Source of the DNA: Nocardioides phosphati
Lineage (GTDB): Bacteria > Actinomycetota > Actinomycetes > Propionibacteriales > Nocardioidaceae
NCBI RefSeq assembly: GCF_014646375.1
Contig: NZ_BMNI01000009.1
Coordinates: forward strand, 49,621-113,620
Length of the DNA stretch: 64,000 nt
Direction of reading: 5' to 3'
The notes under the pieces are model-generated. The model was given only the letters and a program-made list of their open reading frames with translations. It was not told where the DNA came from and ran no database searches. Below are positions 52,845 to 60,681 of this stretch, one piece after another. Within the stretch, counting starts at the first letter, position 1, and every line of letters begins with the position of its first letter. The position numbers were made by a program, and so were the translations under genes.

Positions 52845-52915
52845 TGCGCGCCCGAAGCGGCCGGCGCGGGGCGACTGTCGGTGGGCGCCGCTAGTGTCCT
52901 CCGGGTGAAGCGACG

Positions 52916-53155
52916 ATGAGCAAGATCGATGACCTGCGCGCCCTCCGTGAGGCGCGCTATGCGCAGCAGGCCGCGCGCCCGGCGACGGCGGCCCGTCGGC
53001 CCCAGCCCCTCAAGACGACGCCCGCCGAGCCGGCGGCCAAGGTCGCCAAGGCTGCGGTGCCGGCGTCCGATGAGCTCTGCGGCCACCGCAACATGAGCGG
53101 CCGCACCTGCACGCGGGAGCACGGCCACAGCGCCAAGAGCCACCGCTACTCGTGA
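52916..53155 (+). CDS. Small hypothetical protein with Cys/His motif
   Basis: A 79-residue protein. The first half is Ala/Pro-rich and probably disordered. The C-terminal CGHRNMSGRTCTREHGHSAK could bind one zinc ion (C, H, C, H, H). No known family. The ATG follows a short CGACG stretch without a Shine-Dalgarno, so it may be leaderless. Confidence 0.6.
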   Translation: MSKIDDLRALREARYAQQAARPATAARRPQPLKTTPAEPAAKVAKAAVPASDELCGHRNMSGRTCTREHGHSAKSHRYS

Positions 53156-53165
53156 GGCGCCCGGC

Positions 53166-53855
53166 TCAGTAGCCGCCGAACGAGTCGATGCGGATGTCGT
53201 CGTGGTCCGCGCCGGCGTCCATCAACACGACCTCGGTTGCCTCGATCATCGCCGGCGGCCCGGCGATGTAGTAGTAGTGCACGGCATCGCTGACGGTGTC
53301 GGCGAGGATGCGGCGGCGTTCCTTGCTCTTCATGCCGGCGGTGACGACGTAGTCGATCGTGACGCCGGGGAGCTGCCTGGCCCAGGCGTCGAGCTCGTCG
53401 CGGAAGAGGAAGTCGTCGGTCCGGTTGAGATAGATCAGGTGCGCTTCCTCGGCGCTGTCGGTCTCGGCCATCTGGGCGATCATGCTGCGGAACGGCGCGA
53501 CGCCCACGCCCGCCGCGATCAGCACGCTCGAGCGGTGCTGGCGCAGCGAGAAGTCGTAGTCGTTGCCGTACGCCGTCATCCGCATCGTGTCGCCGGGCTT
53601 CGCCTCCTGCAGGCCCCGCTTGAACGCGCTCTGCCCGATCTTGAACGTGATCGCGATGTCCGGCTCGCCGGGGGAGGAGGACATCGAGTACGTCCGGCCG
53701 CCCGCCAGCTCGCGCCCGGGGAACTCGAGGTCCATCCAGTCGCCGGCCTCGAAATCGAAGCCGCGCGGTCGCTCGAAGACGAGCGTCAGGTGGTCGGCGT
53801 TCTCCTCGCGGCGTTCGGCCACGACGAGCGGGATGTCGACGAGCTGGTGCGGCAT
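53166..53855 (-). CDS. Single-domain-type ferredoxin-NADP reductase-like flavoprotein
   Basis: A 229-residue FAD/NAD(P)H reductase: RTYSMSS (FAD), IAAGVGVAPFRSM (pyridine nucleotide phosphate loop), YYIAGPPAM and C-terminal DSFGGY. It lacks a ferredoxin or globin domain, so it passes electrons to a separate partner. GGAGG precedes ATG at 53855. It lies in a region rich in DevR-like boxes, but none is directly upstream. Confidence 0.85.
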   Translation of the reverse strand: MPHQLVDIPLVVAERREENADHLTLVFERPRGFDFEAGDWMDLEFPGRELAGGRTYSMSSSPGEPDIAITFKIGQSAFKRGLQEAKPGDTMRMTAYGNDYDFSLRQHRSSVLIAAGVGVAPFRSMIAQMAETDSAEEAHLIYLNRTDDFLFRDELDAWARQLPGVTIDYVVTAGMKSKERRRILADTVSDAVHYYYIAGPPAMIEATEVVLMDAGADHDDIRIDSFGGY

Positions 53856-53904
53856 GTGCGTCCTCCTGGTGGTGCCCAGCAGGTCGCGCTGAAGCGCCCC
53901 GATC

Positions 53905-54318
53905 CTACGGAGCAGGAGACGGCGTCGCGCAGGGGACGCGGCTCACCGGCGCCCCGCGACGGATCGCCCGGGGGATCTCGGCGACCTTCTCCACGACGTC
54001 CAGGAGTCGCAGCTGGTCCTCGGGGGAGGCGGGGGAGTCGAGCGTGACGCGGTAGGTGATGCCCGTCGAGCTCCAGTCGTCCGCGAAGGCACCGTCCGCC
54101 TCGACCCGCACTCCGTCCACGGTGATGCCGAGCGCCGCCGCCTCGCGATAGGTGTCGTTGAGGACGCAGAGAGCGACCGACAGGTGGAGGACGTGCGCGC
54201 CGTTCGTCACCGGTGCCGCGATCACTCCGGCGTCCGTCCAGGCATGCGCCAGGTGCACGCCGTCGGCAGCCCGGAGGCTCCCGGCGGTGGCGACCACGCC
54301 CAGGGGTGAGAGCTCCAT
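53905..54318 (-). CDS. OsmC-like protein
   Basis: A 137-residue protein of the OsmC/Ohr fold: an N-terminal beta hairpin, then HLSVALCVLNDTYREAAALGI with the first redox Cys, and a C-terminal segment with ARG-like loops. Ohr/OsmC enzymes reduce organic hydroperoxides using two Cys; the second Cys position is not certain here (a late Cys is in VPCATP). ATG at 54318 starts at MELSPLG. Peroxidase activity is plausible but unproven. Confidence 0.75.
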   Translation of the reverse strand: MELSPLGVVATAGSLRAADGVHLAHAWTDAGVIAAPVTNGAHVLHLSVALCVLNDTYREAAALGITVDGVRVEADGAFADDWSSTGITYRVTLDSPASPEDQLRLLDVVEKVAEIPRAIRRGAPVSRVPCATPSPAP

Positions 54319-54340
54319 CTGCCGATCGTAGGGCGCGACG

Positions 54341-54775
54341 TCAGAAGAGTTGCGCCTTCGCGAACCCGGCAAGGAGGACGACGAGGCCGCCGATCTCCGC
54401 GGCGATCAACAGGAACATGAAGGTGTGCAGCAGGGCAGCGCTCGGGTAGGGGTCGGCGAACTGGTTGGTCGTCCGGGCTCGCATCCCGTGGACCTGGTAG
54501 CCGGCGATGGCGCCGACGAAGAAGACGATCAGCGCGCCGGCAGCCACCATGTCGACCACGTCGCTCCACGCGCTCAGCTCCACGAAGGTCGCCACCAGCA
54601 GCGAGGCGAAGCTGTAGAGCAGCGCCGCGCGGTGGGCCGTGTCGATGTACGGGTGCGCGAGGTGGTCCTCAGACGTCGCCATCTGCTGGTACTTCACGAC
54701 GCCCAGCAGCAGCGCCCACAGGAAGATCAGCCCGGCACACAGCAGCACCACGTCGGTGCTCCATCGCAGATCCAT
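54341..54775 (-). CDS. Four-helix membrane protein of unknown function
   Basis: A 144-residue protein with about four helices; charged segments KYQQMATSEDHLAHPYIDTAH and YQVHGMRARTTNQFADPYPS separate two helical pairs that look like a duplicated unit. I do not recognise the family. GAGG precedes ATG at 54775, with a longer in-frame start at 54811. It lies 22 bases upstream of the OsmC-like gene and may be co-transcribed. Confidence 0.68.
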   Translation of the reverse strand: MDLRWSTDVVLLCAGLIFLWALLLGVVKYQQMATSEDHLAHPYIDTAHRAALLYSFASLLVATFVELSAWSDVVDMVAAGALIVFFVGAIAGYQVHGMRARTTNQFADPYPSAALLHTFMFLLIAAEIGGLVVLLAGFAKAQLF

Positions 54776-54872
54776 CGTCAGCCTCGTCTCGTCGGTCGGC
54801 GGTGGGTCCATGTTCGACCTACGGACGGCAGGGCGCGCGGCGAACGCCCGGATTCATGGGGTCGCCCTCGGG

Positions 54873-55592
54873 TCAGACGGGGCCGCCCCTCTCCGTGTGA
54901 TCGCCGGGCGTGGGTTGAGCAGCCCCGCTCCGTCCCTTCTGGGCCGTGCGGTACGACGGCCGGCGCAGCGCCGCGACCCACGCGTACGGAGGGAGGCCGG
55001 GGACGGGTGCCGCGATCGGGTCGAACGACAGCGCCGGGCCGGCGTACCGACCGTCGAGCACCAGGCGCCCGAACGGCTTCCACTCGCCCGTGCCGAAGGC
55101 GCGCTCCAGGTGGAACACCCCTTGTCCGTCGGGCCGGAGGCCGAGCACGACGGGCCCCTGCGGAGTCCGGTACGGCAGCAACGTGGTGTACGGCTGCCGG
55201 TCTGCCTTCCACGCGGCGGTCAGCAGGAAGCGGGTGAGCCGGCCCCAGCCGGTCGTCGCGAACAGCAGGTCGGACTCGCGGTCGCCGAGCTGCAGGCGGA
55301 GCGCGATCCCTCGAACGTCGGGCCAGGGACGCGGCAGGCCGATGGCCCGCGACATCCGCACGACCACCTCGTCGGTGCCGGTGTCGTCGAGCCAGGGAAC
55401 GCCGGAGTCGCCGCCGCCGAAGCGAGTCACGGTGCCCCGGAAGTAGTCACCGCGCGGGTGCAGCGGCTTCTCGTCCGGCCGCGCGAGCTTCAATCCCCGC
55501 ACGGCCGTCGCCAGCGCTGCGCCACCGACGCGCGCGGGCAGCGCCATGGCCCGATCGACAGCGCCAGTCATGGTCCCCGAGCGGTCCGTCAT
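54873..55592 (-). CDS. Catalase-fold-like protein, substrate unknown
   Basis: A 239-residue protein. RMSRAIGLPRPWPDVRGIALRL and DLLFATTG recall the core of the catalase superfamily, in which a heme pocket lies near the DVRG-like segment. The C-terminal tail is Pro-rich. Usual catalase distal residues are not clearly present, so it may be a non-catalase family member. GGGGAGA precedes ATG at 55592. Annotation is tentative. Confidence 0.5.
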   Translation of the reverse strand: MTDRSGTMTGAVDRAMALPARVGGAALATAVRGLKLARPDEKPLHPRGDYFRGTVTRFGGGDSGVPWLDDTGTDEVVVRMSRAIGLPRPWPDVRGIALRLQLGDRESDLLFATTGWGRLTRFLLTAAWKADRQPYTTLLPYRTPQGPVVLGLRPDGQGVFHLERAFGTGEWKPFGRLVLDGRYAGPALSFDPIAAPVPGLPPYAWVAALRRPSYRTAQKGRSGAAQPTPGDHTERGGPV

Positions 55593-55676
55593 GGTCTCCC
55601 CGCCTGTCGTCGTCTGAGCCGGTGTGTCAGGGCTCGCGACGTACCCGTGGCACGGCCGGACAAACGAGCGCCCGGG

Positions 55677-55898
55677 TCACGGCGTGGCGTTGGCGACGAC
55701 GACCGCGGCGATCATCATCGCCAGGGCGACGAGGGAGACCGCGGCGAAGTAGAAGACGTGCACCCGCATCCCGTTGCCCTGCCCGTGGTGGCGCGTGAGG
55801 TCGGCACGCTGGCCGATGACGGCCGCGTGCGCGAGCGCTTCCGGCGTCATCAGGTGCCTGCGGAGGTGCTGTGCCCGAGCCGTGTCGATGTCGTTCAT
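55677..55898 (-). CDS. Small single-helix membrane protein
   Basis: A 73-residue protein: a basic soluble N-terminus (MNDIDTARAQHLRRHL) and one C-terminal membrane helix (VFYFAAVSLVALAMMIAAVVV). No known family. AAGGGAG precedes ATG at 55898. A weak DevR-like site lies 40 bases upstream, so it may be another small dormancy-regulon membrane protein. Confidence 0.68.
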   Translation of the reverse strand: MNDIDTARAQHLRRHLMTPEALAHAAVIGQRADLTRHHGQGNGMRVHVFYFAAVSLVALAMMIAAVVVANATP

Positions 55899-55937
55899 GG
55901 TGCCGACTCCCTTGCTGGTTGGTGGGCCTGCGTCCGG

Positions 55938-55951
55938 TCGACCTCGGTCCA
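55938..55951. promoter_or_regulatory. Possible DevR-like box before the small membrane protein
   Basis: TCGACCTCGGTCCA matches GGGACCTTGGTCCC at 10 of 14 positions and is 14 of 18 symmetric in the wider GGTCGACCTCGGTCCACC. It is 40 bases upstream of the start at 55898. Weakest of the set. Confidence 0.4.
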
Positions 55952-56062
55952 CCAGTGATTCGGCGCCGGTCGGCATTCGGCTTGGTGCGGTTGCGCGCGC
56001 CGATGCCGACGAGCATGATCGCCAGCAACCCGGCCACGATTCAGAGTGCGGGGTTCACGGGC

Positions 56063-56404
56063 TTATCCAAGCCCAGCCGGGCCAGCCGTGCGAAGGACCT
56101 TCACCCTGGCTTCGTTGGCTGACGGATGCTCGAGCGCCACAAGCAGTCCCCGCACCTGGTCAGCAGCGTCACTCAGGTCCTCCGCCTGCGTGACGCCGAC
56201 GCCGTCGACGTGGAGCTCCCAGCCGCCTGCCCACGGCACGGCCCGCGCGACGACGACATGGGTCTGGTCGTGGACGTCCGGGCAGTCGGCGTAGCAGCAG
56301 CCGCACAGGGGAGTGCCATCAGCCGCAAGCAGGTCGGCATCGTTGCCGCACGCGCAGCTACACAGCGGGCACCCGCATCGCGTTCCGTCTTCGATCTCGC
56401 CCAT
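56063..56404 (-). CDS. Cys-rich protein with C-terminal HicB-like segment
   Basis: A 113-residue protein. The N-terminal half has eight Cys (CGCPLCSCACG and CGCCYADCPD), enough for two zinc or one iron-sulfur site. The C-terminal half (WAGGWELHVDGVGVTQAEDL) looks like a HicB-like ferredoxin fold. No toxin gene is adjacent. It is the last gene before the island. ATG at 56404; a longer frame exists upstream without a better start. Confidence 0.55.
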   Translation of the reverse strand: MGEIEDGTRCGCPLCSCACGNDADLLAADGTPLCGCCYADCPDVHDQTHVVVARAVPWAGGWELHVDGVGVTQAEDLSDAADQVRGLLVALEHPSANEARVKVLRTAGPAGLG

Positions 56405-56548
56405 GGGTGAAGGGTGGACGAAGCGCCCGACACAAGGGGCCAACGTCGCACCCGCCCAGCGTGGCCGGCTCAGCTACCGGTCGATCCTGACGCTCCCACG
56501 CCAACGCAATGCGTCGACAGTGTCGGCTCTTCTCCCTACCCTTCGAGC

Positions 56549-57379
56549 GTGACGATCTCTCCTGCGGGCGACCTGAATCTCGGCCACCTGTTCGCTGCGG
56601 CCGGGCTGGACCCCGCTGACGTTCTCGTTGTCCGGCACACCTACAACGTCAACGGTCTGGTGCGCGGGGAGACGACGCCCGAAAAGGTGCTCGCCTATGC
56701 GCGAGAACAGCGCCTCAAGTTCAACGCCGACCAGCCGCGGATCTGGCTCAACTTCCTGGCGGAATCGGGGCGTCGTTGCCGTTACTGGGGTGCGTTCGAG
56801 AACTTCGGTGAATCTGTCGACGAACGCACCCACGAGGGGCGCTTCTTCGACCTGCGGCCGTCGACGGCACTGTCGTCGCTGGCAAATCGCCTCGTGACCG
56901 AATGGTCCAAGGACGCGATCAACTGGGCGAAGAGGGGCGAAGTAGCAGCCGCGTTCCCGGTCGTCGAGATCGCCGATCCTGAAGTCGTGCCCTTCCCCGG
57001 GTACGACAACGTCCTTCTCGATCGCCCCGCACTGCGGGAGGTCCTCGAAGACTCCCGCTACGCCGCCTGGCGGACCGCTCTCGGCAGTGTGCAGGGGATC
57101 TACCTGATCACCGACACGAGCACTGGAAAGCACTACGTCGGCAAGGCCGACGGTTCGGATCGACTGCTGGGCCGATGGGCTGAGTATGGGCGCGACGGAC
57201 ACGGCGGCAACGTGGCGCTCCGCGACCTGAAGAGCGTGGATGCGGAGCACTCGCGCCACTTCCAGTGGTCGATCCTGCGGGTATTCGGCCCGTCCACGCC
57301 GATGGCCGAGGTCGACGCAGCCGAGTCGCACTTCAAGCGCGCTTTGATGAGCCGCGAGTTCGGCCTCAACCGGAACTGA
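56549..57379 (+). CDS. GIY-YIG nuclease-domain protein
   Basis: A 276-residue protein. The C-terminal region GIYLITDTSTGKHYVGKA, with RLLGRWAEYGRDGHGGN, is a GIY-YIG nuclease fold; the N-terminal 170 residues are a separate domain I do not recognise. GTG at 56549 with TACCCT just upstream suggests a leaderless promoter. It is the first island gene, 48 bases from the MazG gene, and may act with the MazG/helicase pair. Confidence 0.7.
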   Translation: MTISPAGDLNLGHLFAAAGLDPADVLVVRHTYNVNGLVRGETTPEKVLAYAREQRLKFNADQPRIWLNFLAESGRRCRYWGAFENFGESVDERTHEGRFFDLRPSTALSSLANRLVTEWSKDAINWAKRGEVAAAFPVVEIADPEVVPFPGYDNVLLDRPALREVLEDSRYAAWRTALGSVQGIYLITDTSTGKHYVGKADGSDRLLGRWAEYGRDGHGGNVALRDLKSVDAEHSRHFQWSILRVFGPSTPMAEVDAAESHFKRALMSREFGLNRN

Positions 57380-57427
57380 CCCGGCCGAACACACGCACGG
57401 CCAGCGTCCGTTCACTACGGTTGCAAC

Positions 57428-57754
57428 ATGCCATCGACCGCCGTCCTGGAAGCACTCGCCGCCTTCGTCGAGGAGCGCGACTGGGCGCAGTTCCACTCGG
57501 GCGCCAACCTCGCCAAGAGCGTCGTGATCGAGTCCGGCGAGTTGCTCGAGCTCTTCCAGTGGACCGATGAGGCCCCACGTGATGACGTCGCCGCCGAGCT
57601 GGCCGACGTCCTGTCGTACTGCTACCTGCTGGCCATGAAGCTCGACCTCGACCCGGACAAGATCGTGCTCGACAAGCTCGAGGAGACGCGGGTGAAGTAC
57701 CCGGTGGAGAAGGCGCGCGGCCGGAGCGAGAAGTATGACCAGCTTCCGGATTGA
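57428..57754 (+). CDS. MazG-family nucleotide pyrophosphohydrolase
   Basis: A 108-residue all-alpha NTP pyrophosphatase (iMazG/RS21-C6 type). Metal-binding acidic residues are in ESGELLE (Glu35, Glu38, Glu41) and AELAD (Glu57, Asp60); KYPVEKARG and the C-terminal end match the family. It hydrolyses dNTPs or modified NTPs to NMP and pyrophosphate. It overlaps the helicase gene by 20 bases, an unusual pairing that suggests a shared anti-phage or nucleotide-linked role. Confidence 0.85.
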   Translation: MPSTAVLEALAAFVEERDWAQFHSGANLAKSVVIESGELLELFQWTDEAPRDDVAAELADVLSYCYLLAMKLDLDPDKIVLDKLEETRVKYPVEKARGRSEKYDQLPD

Positions 57755-59447
57755 CCGGTTCCGCTTCGACCGGGCCAACCTCGAGGCCTGGGCGGGCACG
57801 GATCCCAAGCACCTGAACTGGCCGGTCGTCTACGCGCTCGACGGCCCGAACCACGTGTATGTCGGCGAGTCCTCGCGTGGCGCGTCGAGGCTGCGGCAGC
57901 ACCTCGACTCGAAGGAGAAGGCGGCGCTGCGTGCAGCCCGCGTCGTCGTCGACCCGACGTTCAACAAGTCCGTCTGCCTGGACCTTGAGTCGTTCCTCAT
58001 CCAGATGTTTGCCGGCGACGGCACGTTCAGCGTGCTCAACAAGAACATCGGCGTCTCCGACCGCGACTACTACCGCCGTGACGACTACCAGGCGACGTTC
58101 GACGCGATCTTCGAGGAGCTGCGGGAGGCGGGCCTCTTCACGCGGACGATGCCAGAGATCAAGAACTCGGACCTCTTCAAGCTCTCGCCGTTCAAGGAGC
58201 TGACCGAGGACCAGGCGGGCGCCGTCGAGGTCATCGTCGAGGGGCTCTTCGAGGACCTCGCCGCGGGTACGTCCAGTCGGATCGTCATCCAGGGTGCACC
58301 CGGCACCGGCAAGACGGTCGTCGCGATCTACCTGATGAAGCTGCTCAGCGACATCCAGAACTCCTCGGAGGACGAGGTTGTCGAGGGAGACGAGCGCCTG
58401 TCGGACTTCTTCCAGCCTGGGTACTGCGAGCTCCTGCAGGGCTTCCGCGTGGGCTTGGTGGTCCCGCAGCAGTCGCTGCGTCGGTCGATCGAGCGGGTCT
58501 TCAGCAAGACTCCGGGCCTTCACCGCAGTCAGGTGCTGAGCCCCTTCCAGGTCGGCGGACGGGCTGAGGGCTTCGACCTGCTGATCGTCGACGAGGCGCA
58601 TCGCCTCAACCAGCGCGCGGCGCAGGCAGCGGGCCCGCTGAACCGTATGTTCGCCGACATCAACAAGGCCCTGTTCGGCGAGGACGACGTCCAGCTCACG
58701 CAGGTTGACTGGATCATGAGGAAGAGCCGGCACCAGATCTTCCTTGTCGACGGCGAGCAGTCCGTACGCCCGGCAGACCTCGCGCCCCACACGGTGCGTG
58801 CGTTGGTCGAGTCAGCCCGGGCCGAAGAGCGTCACTACGTACTTCGCTCGCAGATGCGGGTGAAGGCTGATGACGACTACGTCGCCTATATCCGCAGCGT
58901 GCTCGACGGGACGGTGACGGAGCGGCGCGAGTTCGGCGAGTACGACCTGCGCCTCATCGACGACGCGGGGGAGTTGCAGGACGAGATCCGGAAGCGCGAG
59001 AAGGAGGCCGGCCTCGCCCGGATGGTCGCTGGCTTCGCGTGGCCGTGGAAGACGAAGAACGACCCCGAGGGCTTCGACATCGAGCTCGACGGCGTGAAGC
59101 TCCGCTGGAACTCGACCGACGTCGACTGGGTGTCCTCGAAGACCTCACCCGACGAGGTCGGCTCGATCCACACCATCCAGGGCTACGACCTCAACTACGC
59201 CGGCGTCATCATCGGCCGCGACCTGCGCTTCGACCCCGAACTGGGTCGCCCGGTCTTCGACCGGAAGCAGTACTTCGACCCCCGCGGTACGACGAACAAC
59301 CGCGCGCTCGGGATCGTCTACACCGACGACGACATCCTGCAGTTCGTCCGCAACATCTACGGCGTGCTGCTGACCCGCGGCATGCTCGGCACGTACGTCT
59401 ACGTCTGTGACGAGCCCCTGCGCGCGTACCTGCGGCGCTGGCTCTGA
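57735..59447 (+). CDS. GIY-YIG / DUF2075 helicase fusion
   Basis: A 570-residue protein. Residues 30-110 carry a GIY-YIG-like module (VYALDGPNHVYVGESSRG). A DUF2075 ATPase follows: Walker A GAPGTGKTVVAIYL near residue 187, Walker B LLIVDEAHRLNQ near 281, and helicase-like VGSIHTIQGYDLNYAG towards the C-terminus. It probably processes or cleaves DNA with ATP. Starts inside the end of the MazG gene. Defence function is inferred from domains and neighbours. Confidence 0.85.
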   Translation: MTSFRIDRFRFDRANLEAWAGTDPKHLNWPVVYALDGPNHVYVGESSRGASRLRQHLDSKEKAALRAARVVVDPTFNKSVCLDLESFLIQMFAGDGTFSVLNKNIGVSDRDYYRRDDYQATFDAIFEELREAGLFTRTMPEIKNSDLFKLSPFKELTEDQAGAVEVIVEGLFEDLAAGTSSRIVIQGAPGTGKTVVAIYLMKLLSDIQNSSEDEVVEGDERLSDFFQPGYCELLQGFRVGLVVPQQSLRRSIERVFSKTPGLHRSQVLSPFQVGGRAEGFDLLIVDEAHRLNQRAAQAAGPLNRMFADINKALFGEDDVQLTQVDWIMRKSRHQIFLVDGEQSVRPADLAPHTVRALVESARAEERHYVLRSQMRVKADDDYVAYIRSVLDGTVTERREFGEYDLRLIDDAGELQDEIRKREKEAGLARMVAGFAWPWKTKNDPEGFDIELDGVKLRWNSTDVDWVSSKTSPDEVGSIHTIQGYDLNYAGVIIGRDLRFDPELGRPVFDRKQYFDPRGTTNNRALGIVYTDDDILQFVRNIYGVLLTRGMLGTYVYVCDEPLRAYLRRWL

Positions 59448-59553
59448 CACACCCGCGTCAAACGCGGCGGAATGACGCATCCGGGCTCGGCGGTCATCGC
59501 GGACGTAAGCGGATGCGCACCGCACCGCTATTAGGCGTGAGCTGGGAGCACAC

Positions 59554-59594
59554 GGGTATTTGTACCCCAGACTGTCGGTGGTCGGGCCTAGACT
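59554..59594 (+). promoter_or_regulatory. Promoter and palindrome of the TIR gene
   Basis: GGGTATTTGTACCC (59554-59567) has perfect GGGTA/TACCC arms around TTTG. TAGACT (59589-59594) is a good -10 hexamer ending 6 bases before the ATG at 59601, the spacing of a leaderless transcript. The palindrome may be a repressor site. Confidence 0.5.
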
Positions 59595-59600
59595 CCGGGC

Positions 59601-60308
59601 ATGAGTCGATATAGCGGCGGATGCACAGCGCCAGTCCGCGGCCACATCCGTGGCGGCGGTGCCGATTGCCCGGTTCACGGTTACGGCCGATCGCAGTCCT
59701 ATTATTCGCCCGCGACCTACTACAGCCAGTCGCCAACCCGGCGGGCGACCGGCGGAGGCGGCTCGGGAGGGGGCGGTGGTACCAAACCGCGCTGGTCCTC
59801 CAGTACCTCGACCGTTGCGTACACGCCCGAACAGGTACAGGCCCTTGACCGTTACCGCACGACGGTCGAGACCGTAGGGATCAAGTCTGACCTCCGCGAC
59901 TTGTTCCTCTGCCATGCGTGGGACGACCGGCAGAGTATCGCGATGGAGCTTCACGATGCCCTCATTGCGAACGACGTCTCGGTCTGGTTCAGCGAGAAGG
60001 ACATTCTGCTTGGCCAGCCGTTCATGCGCGAGATCGACCGTGGCCTGGCGCGTTCCCGCGTCGGCCTCGCCCTCATCACGCCGTCCTTTCTGAAGCGCGT
60101 CGACGGCGGCGGGGTGTCGGACAAGGAGCTGTCCGAGCTGCTGTCTCGCGACCTCCTTATCCCCGTCGTTCATGGCACCACATACGAGGAGATTCGGAAG
60201 GTAAGCCCGCTACTCGGCTCGCGGAACGGCCTGGACACTGCGGAAGATTCGATGGACGTCATCGCCACCAAGATCGCTGAATTGGTCAGCCTCGACGTCA
60301 CCGTCTGA
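59601..60308 (+). CDS. TIR-domain protein
   Basis: A 235-residue protein. The N-terminus (CTAPVRGHIRGGGADCPVHGY) is a possible small zinc knuckle. A Ser/Tyr and Gly-rich linker (about 30-75) follows. The TIR domain (about 99-195) has DLFLCHAWDD, DVSVWFSEKDILLGQ and a candidate catalytic Glu176 in SDKELSEL. Bacterial TIR domains cleave NAD+ or make cyclic ADP-ribose messengers. It is transcribed from its own leaderless promoter, between the helicase and the MazG operon. Confidence 0.83.
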   Translation: MSRYSGGCTAPVRGHIRGGGADCPVHGYGRSQSYYSPATYYSQSPTRRATGGGGSGGGGGTKPRWSSSTSTVAYTPEQVQALDRYRTTVETVGIKSDLRDLFLCHAWDDRQSIAMELHDALIANDVSVWFSEKDILLGQPFMREIDRGLARSRVGLALITPSFLKRVDGGGVSDKELSELLSRDLLIPVVHGTTYEEIRKVSPLLGSRNGLDTAEDSMDVIATKIAELVSLDVTV

Positions 60309-60681
60309 GCACGCTCGCTGTCACCCGCTCCTACTCTGCGCCGGCCGTCAACATTGGGCTGCTCCGCGATCGGCGGGAAACCAGTTGCGGCGGCAGGCGG
60401 CGGGCGGGCGCTCGCAGGTCCGCGGTCTGGCCCACAGAGTCTTGGAGCCCCGGGGAGTCTGCCCCGGGTCTGGTCGACACCCGCTTCACGAATATGCGGA
60501 ATGCTCGGCAAGGACGCGGGAACGAATCCCTTACTCGATGGTCTTGAAGAGATGCACGCGCGGGGAACTGTCCATCAAGTCCTCAGCGAGCGCCTCGTCC
60601 GCCAGGAGACGTCACACCCCGCGCGTCGCGACGTTGCCGATTTCGGCAAAAGTGTCGGCGCCCACAGCTAGCCTCACCAAC
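60309..60681. other. 373-base non-coding leader of the MazG operon
   Basis: No gene is supported. It holds a stem-loop at 60449-60468 (CCCGGGG, 6-base loop, CCCCGGG), a second possible stem CGGGT/ACCCG just after it, and the palindrome and -10 of the operon (separate entry). Base content is less GC-rich than the flanking core genome. Confidence 0.5.
60634..60674 (+). promoter_or_regulatory. Operator-like palindrome and promoter of the MazG-TIR operon
   Basis: TTGCCGATTTCGGCAA at 60634-60649 is a perfect palindrome with 7-base arms. TAGCCT at 60669-60674 is a -10-like hexamer ending 7 bases before the GTG at 60682. The palindrome would overlap the -35 region, so a repressor may hold the operon off. 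No matching regulator gene lies nearby. Confidence 0.55.

Noticed and set aside
54800..54900. GGGGTCGCCCTCGGGTC as a further DevR box
   Set aside because: It lacks the ACC/GGT core, and matches drop to chance level.
60440..60500. tRNA- or tmRNA-like folding before the MazG operon
   Set aside because: A GGTCGA-like segment appears, but the T-arm loop length is wrong and no acceptor stem pairs.
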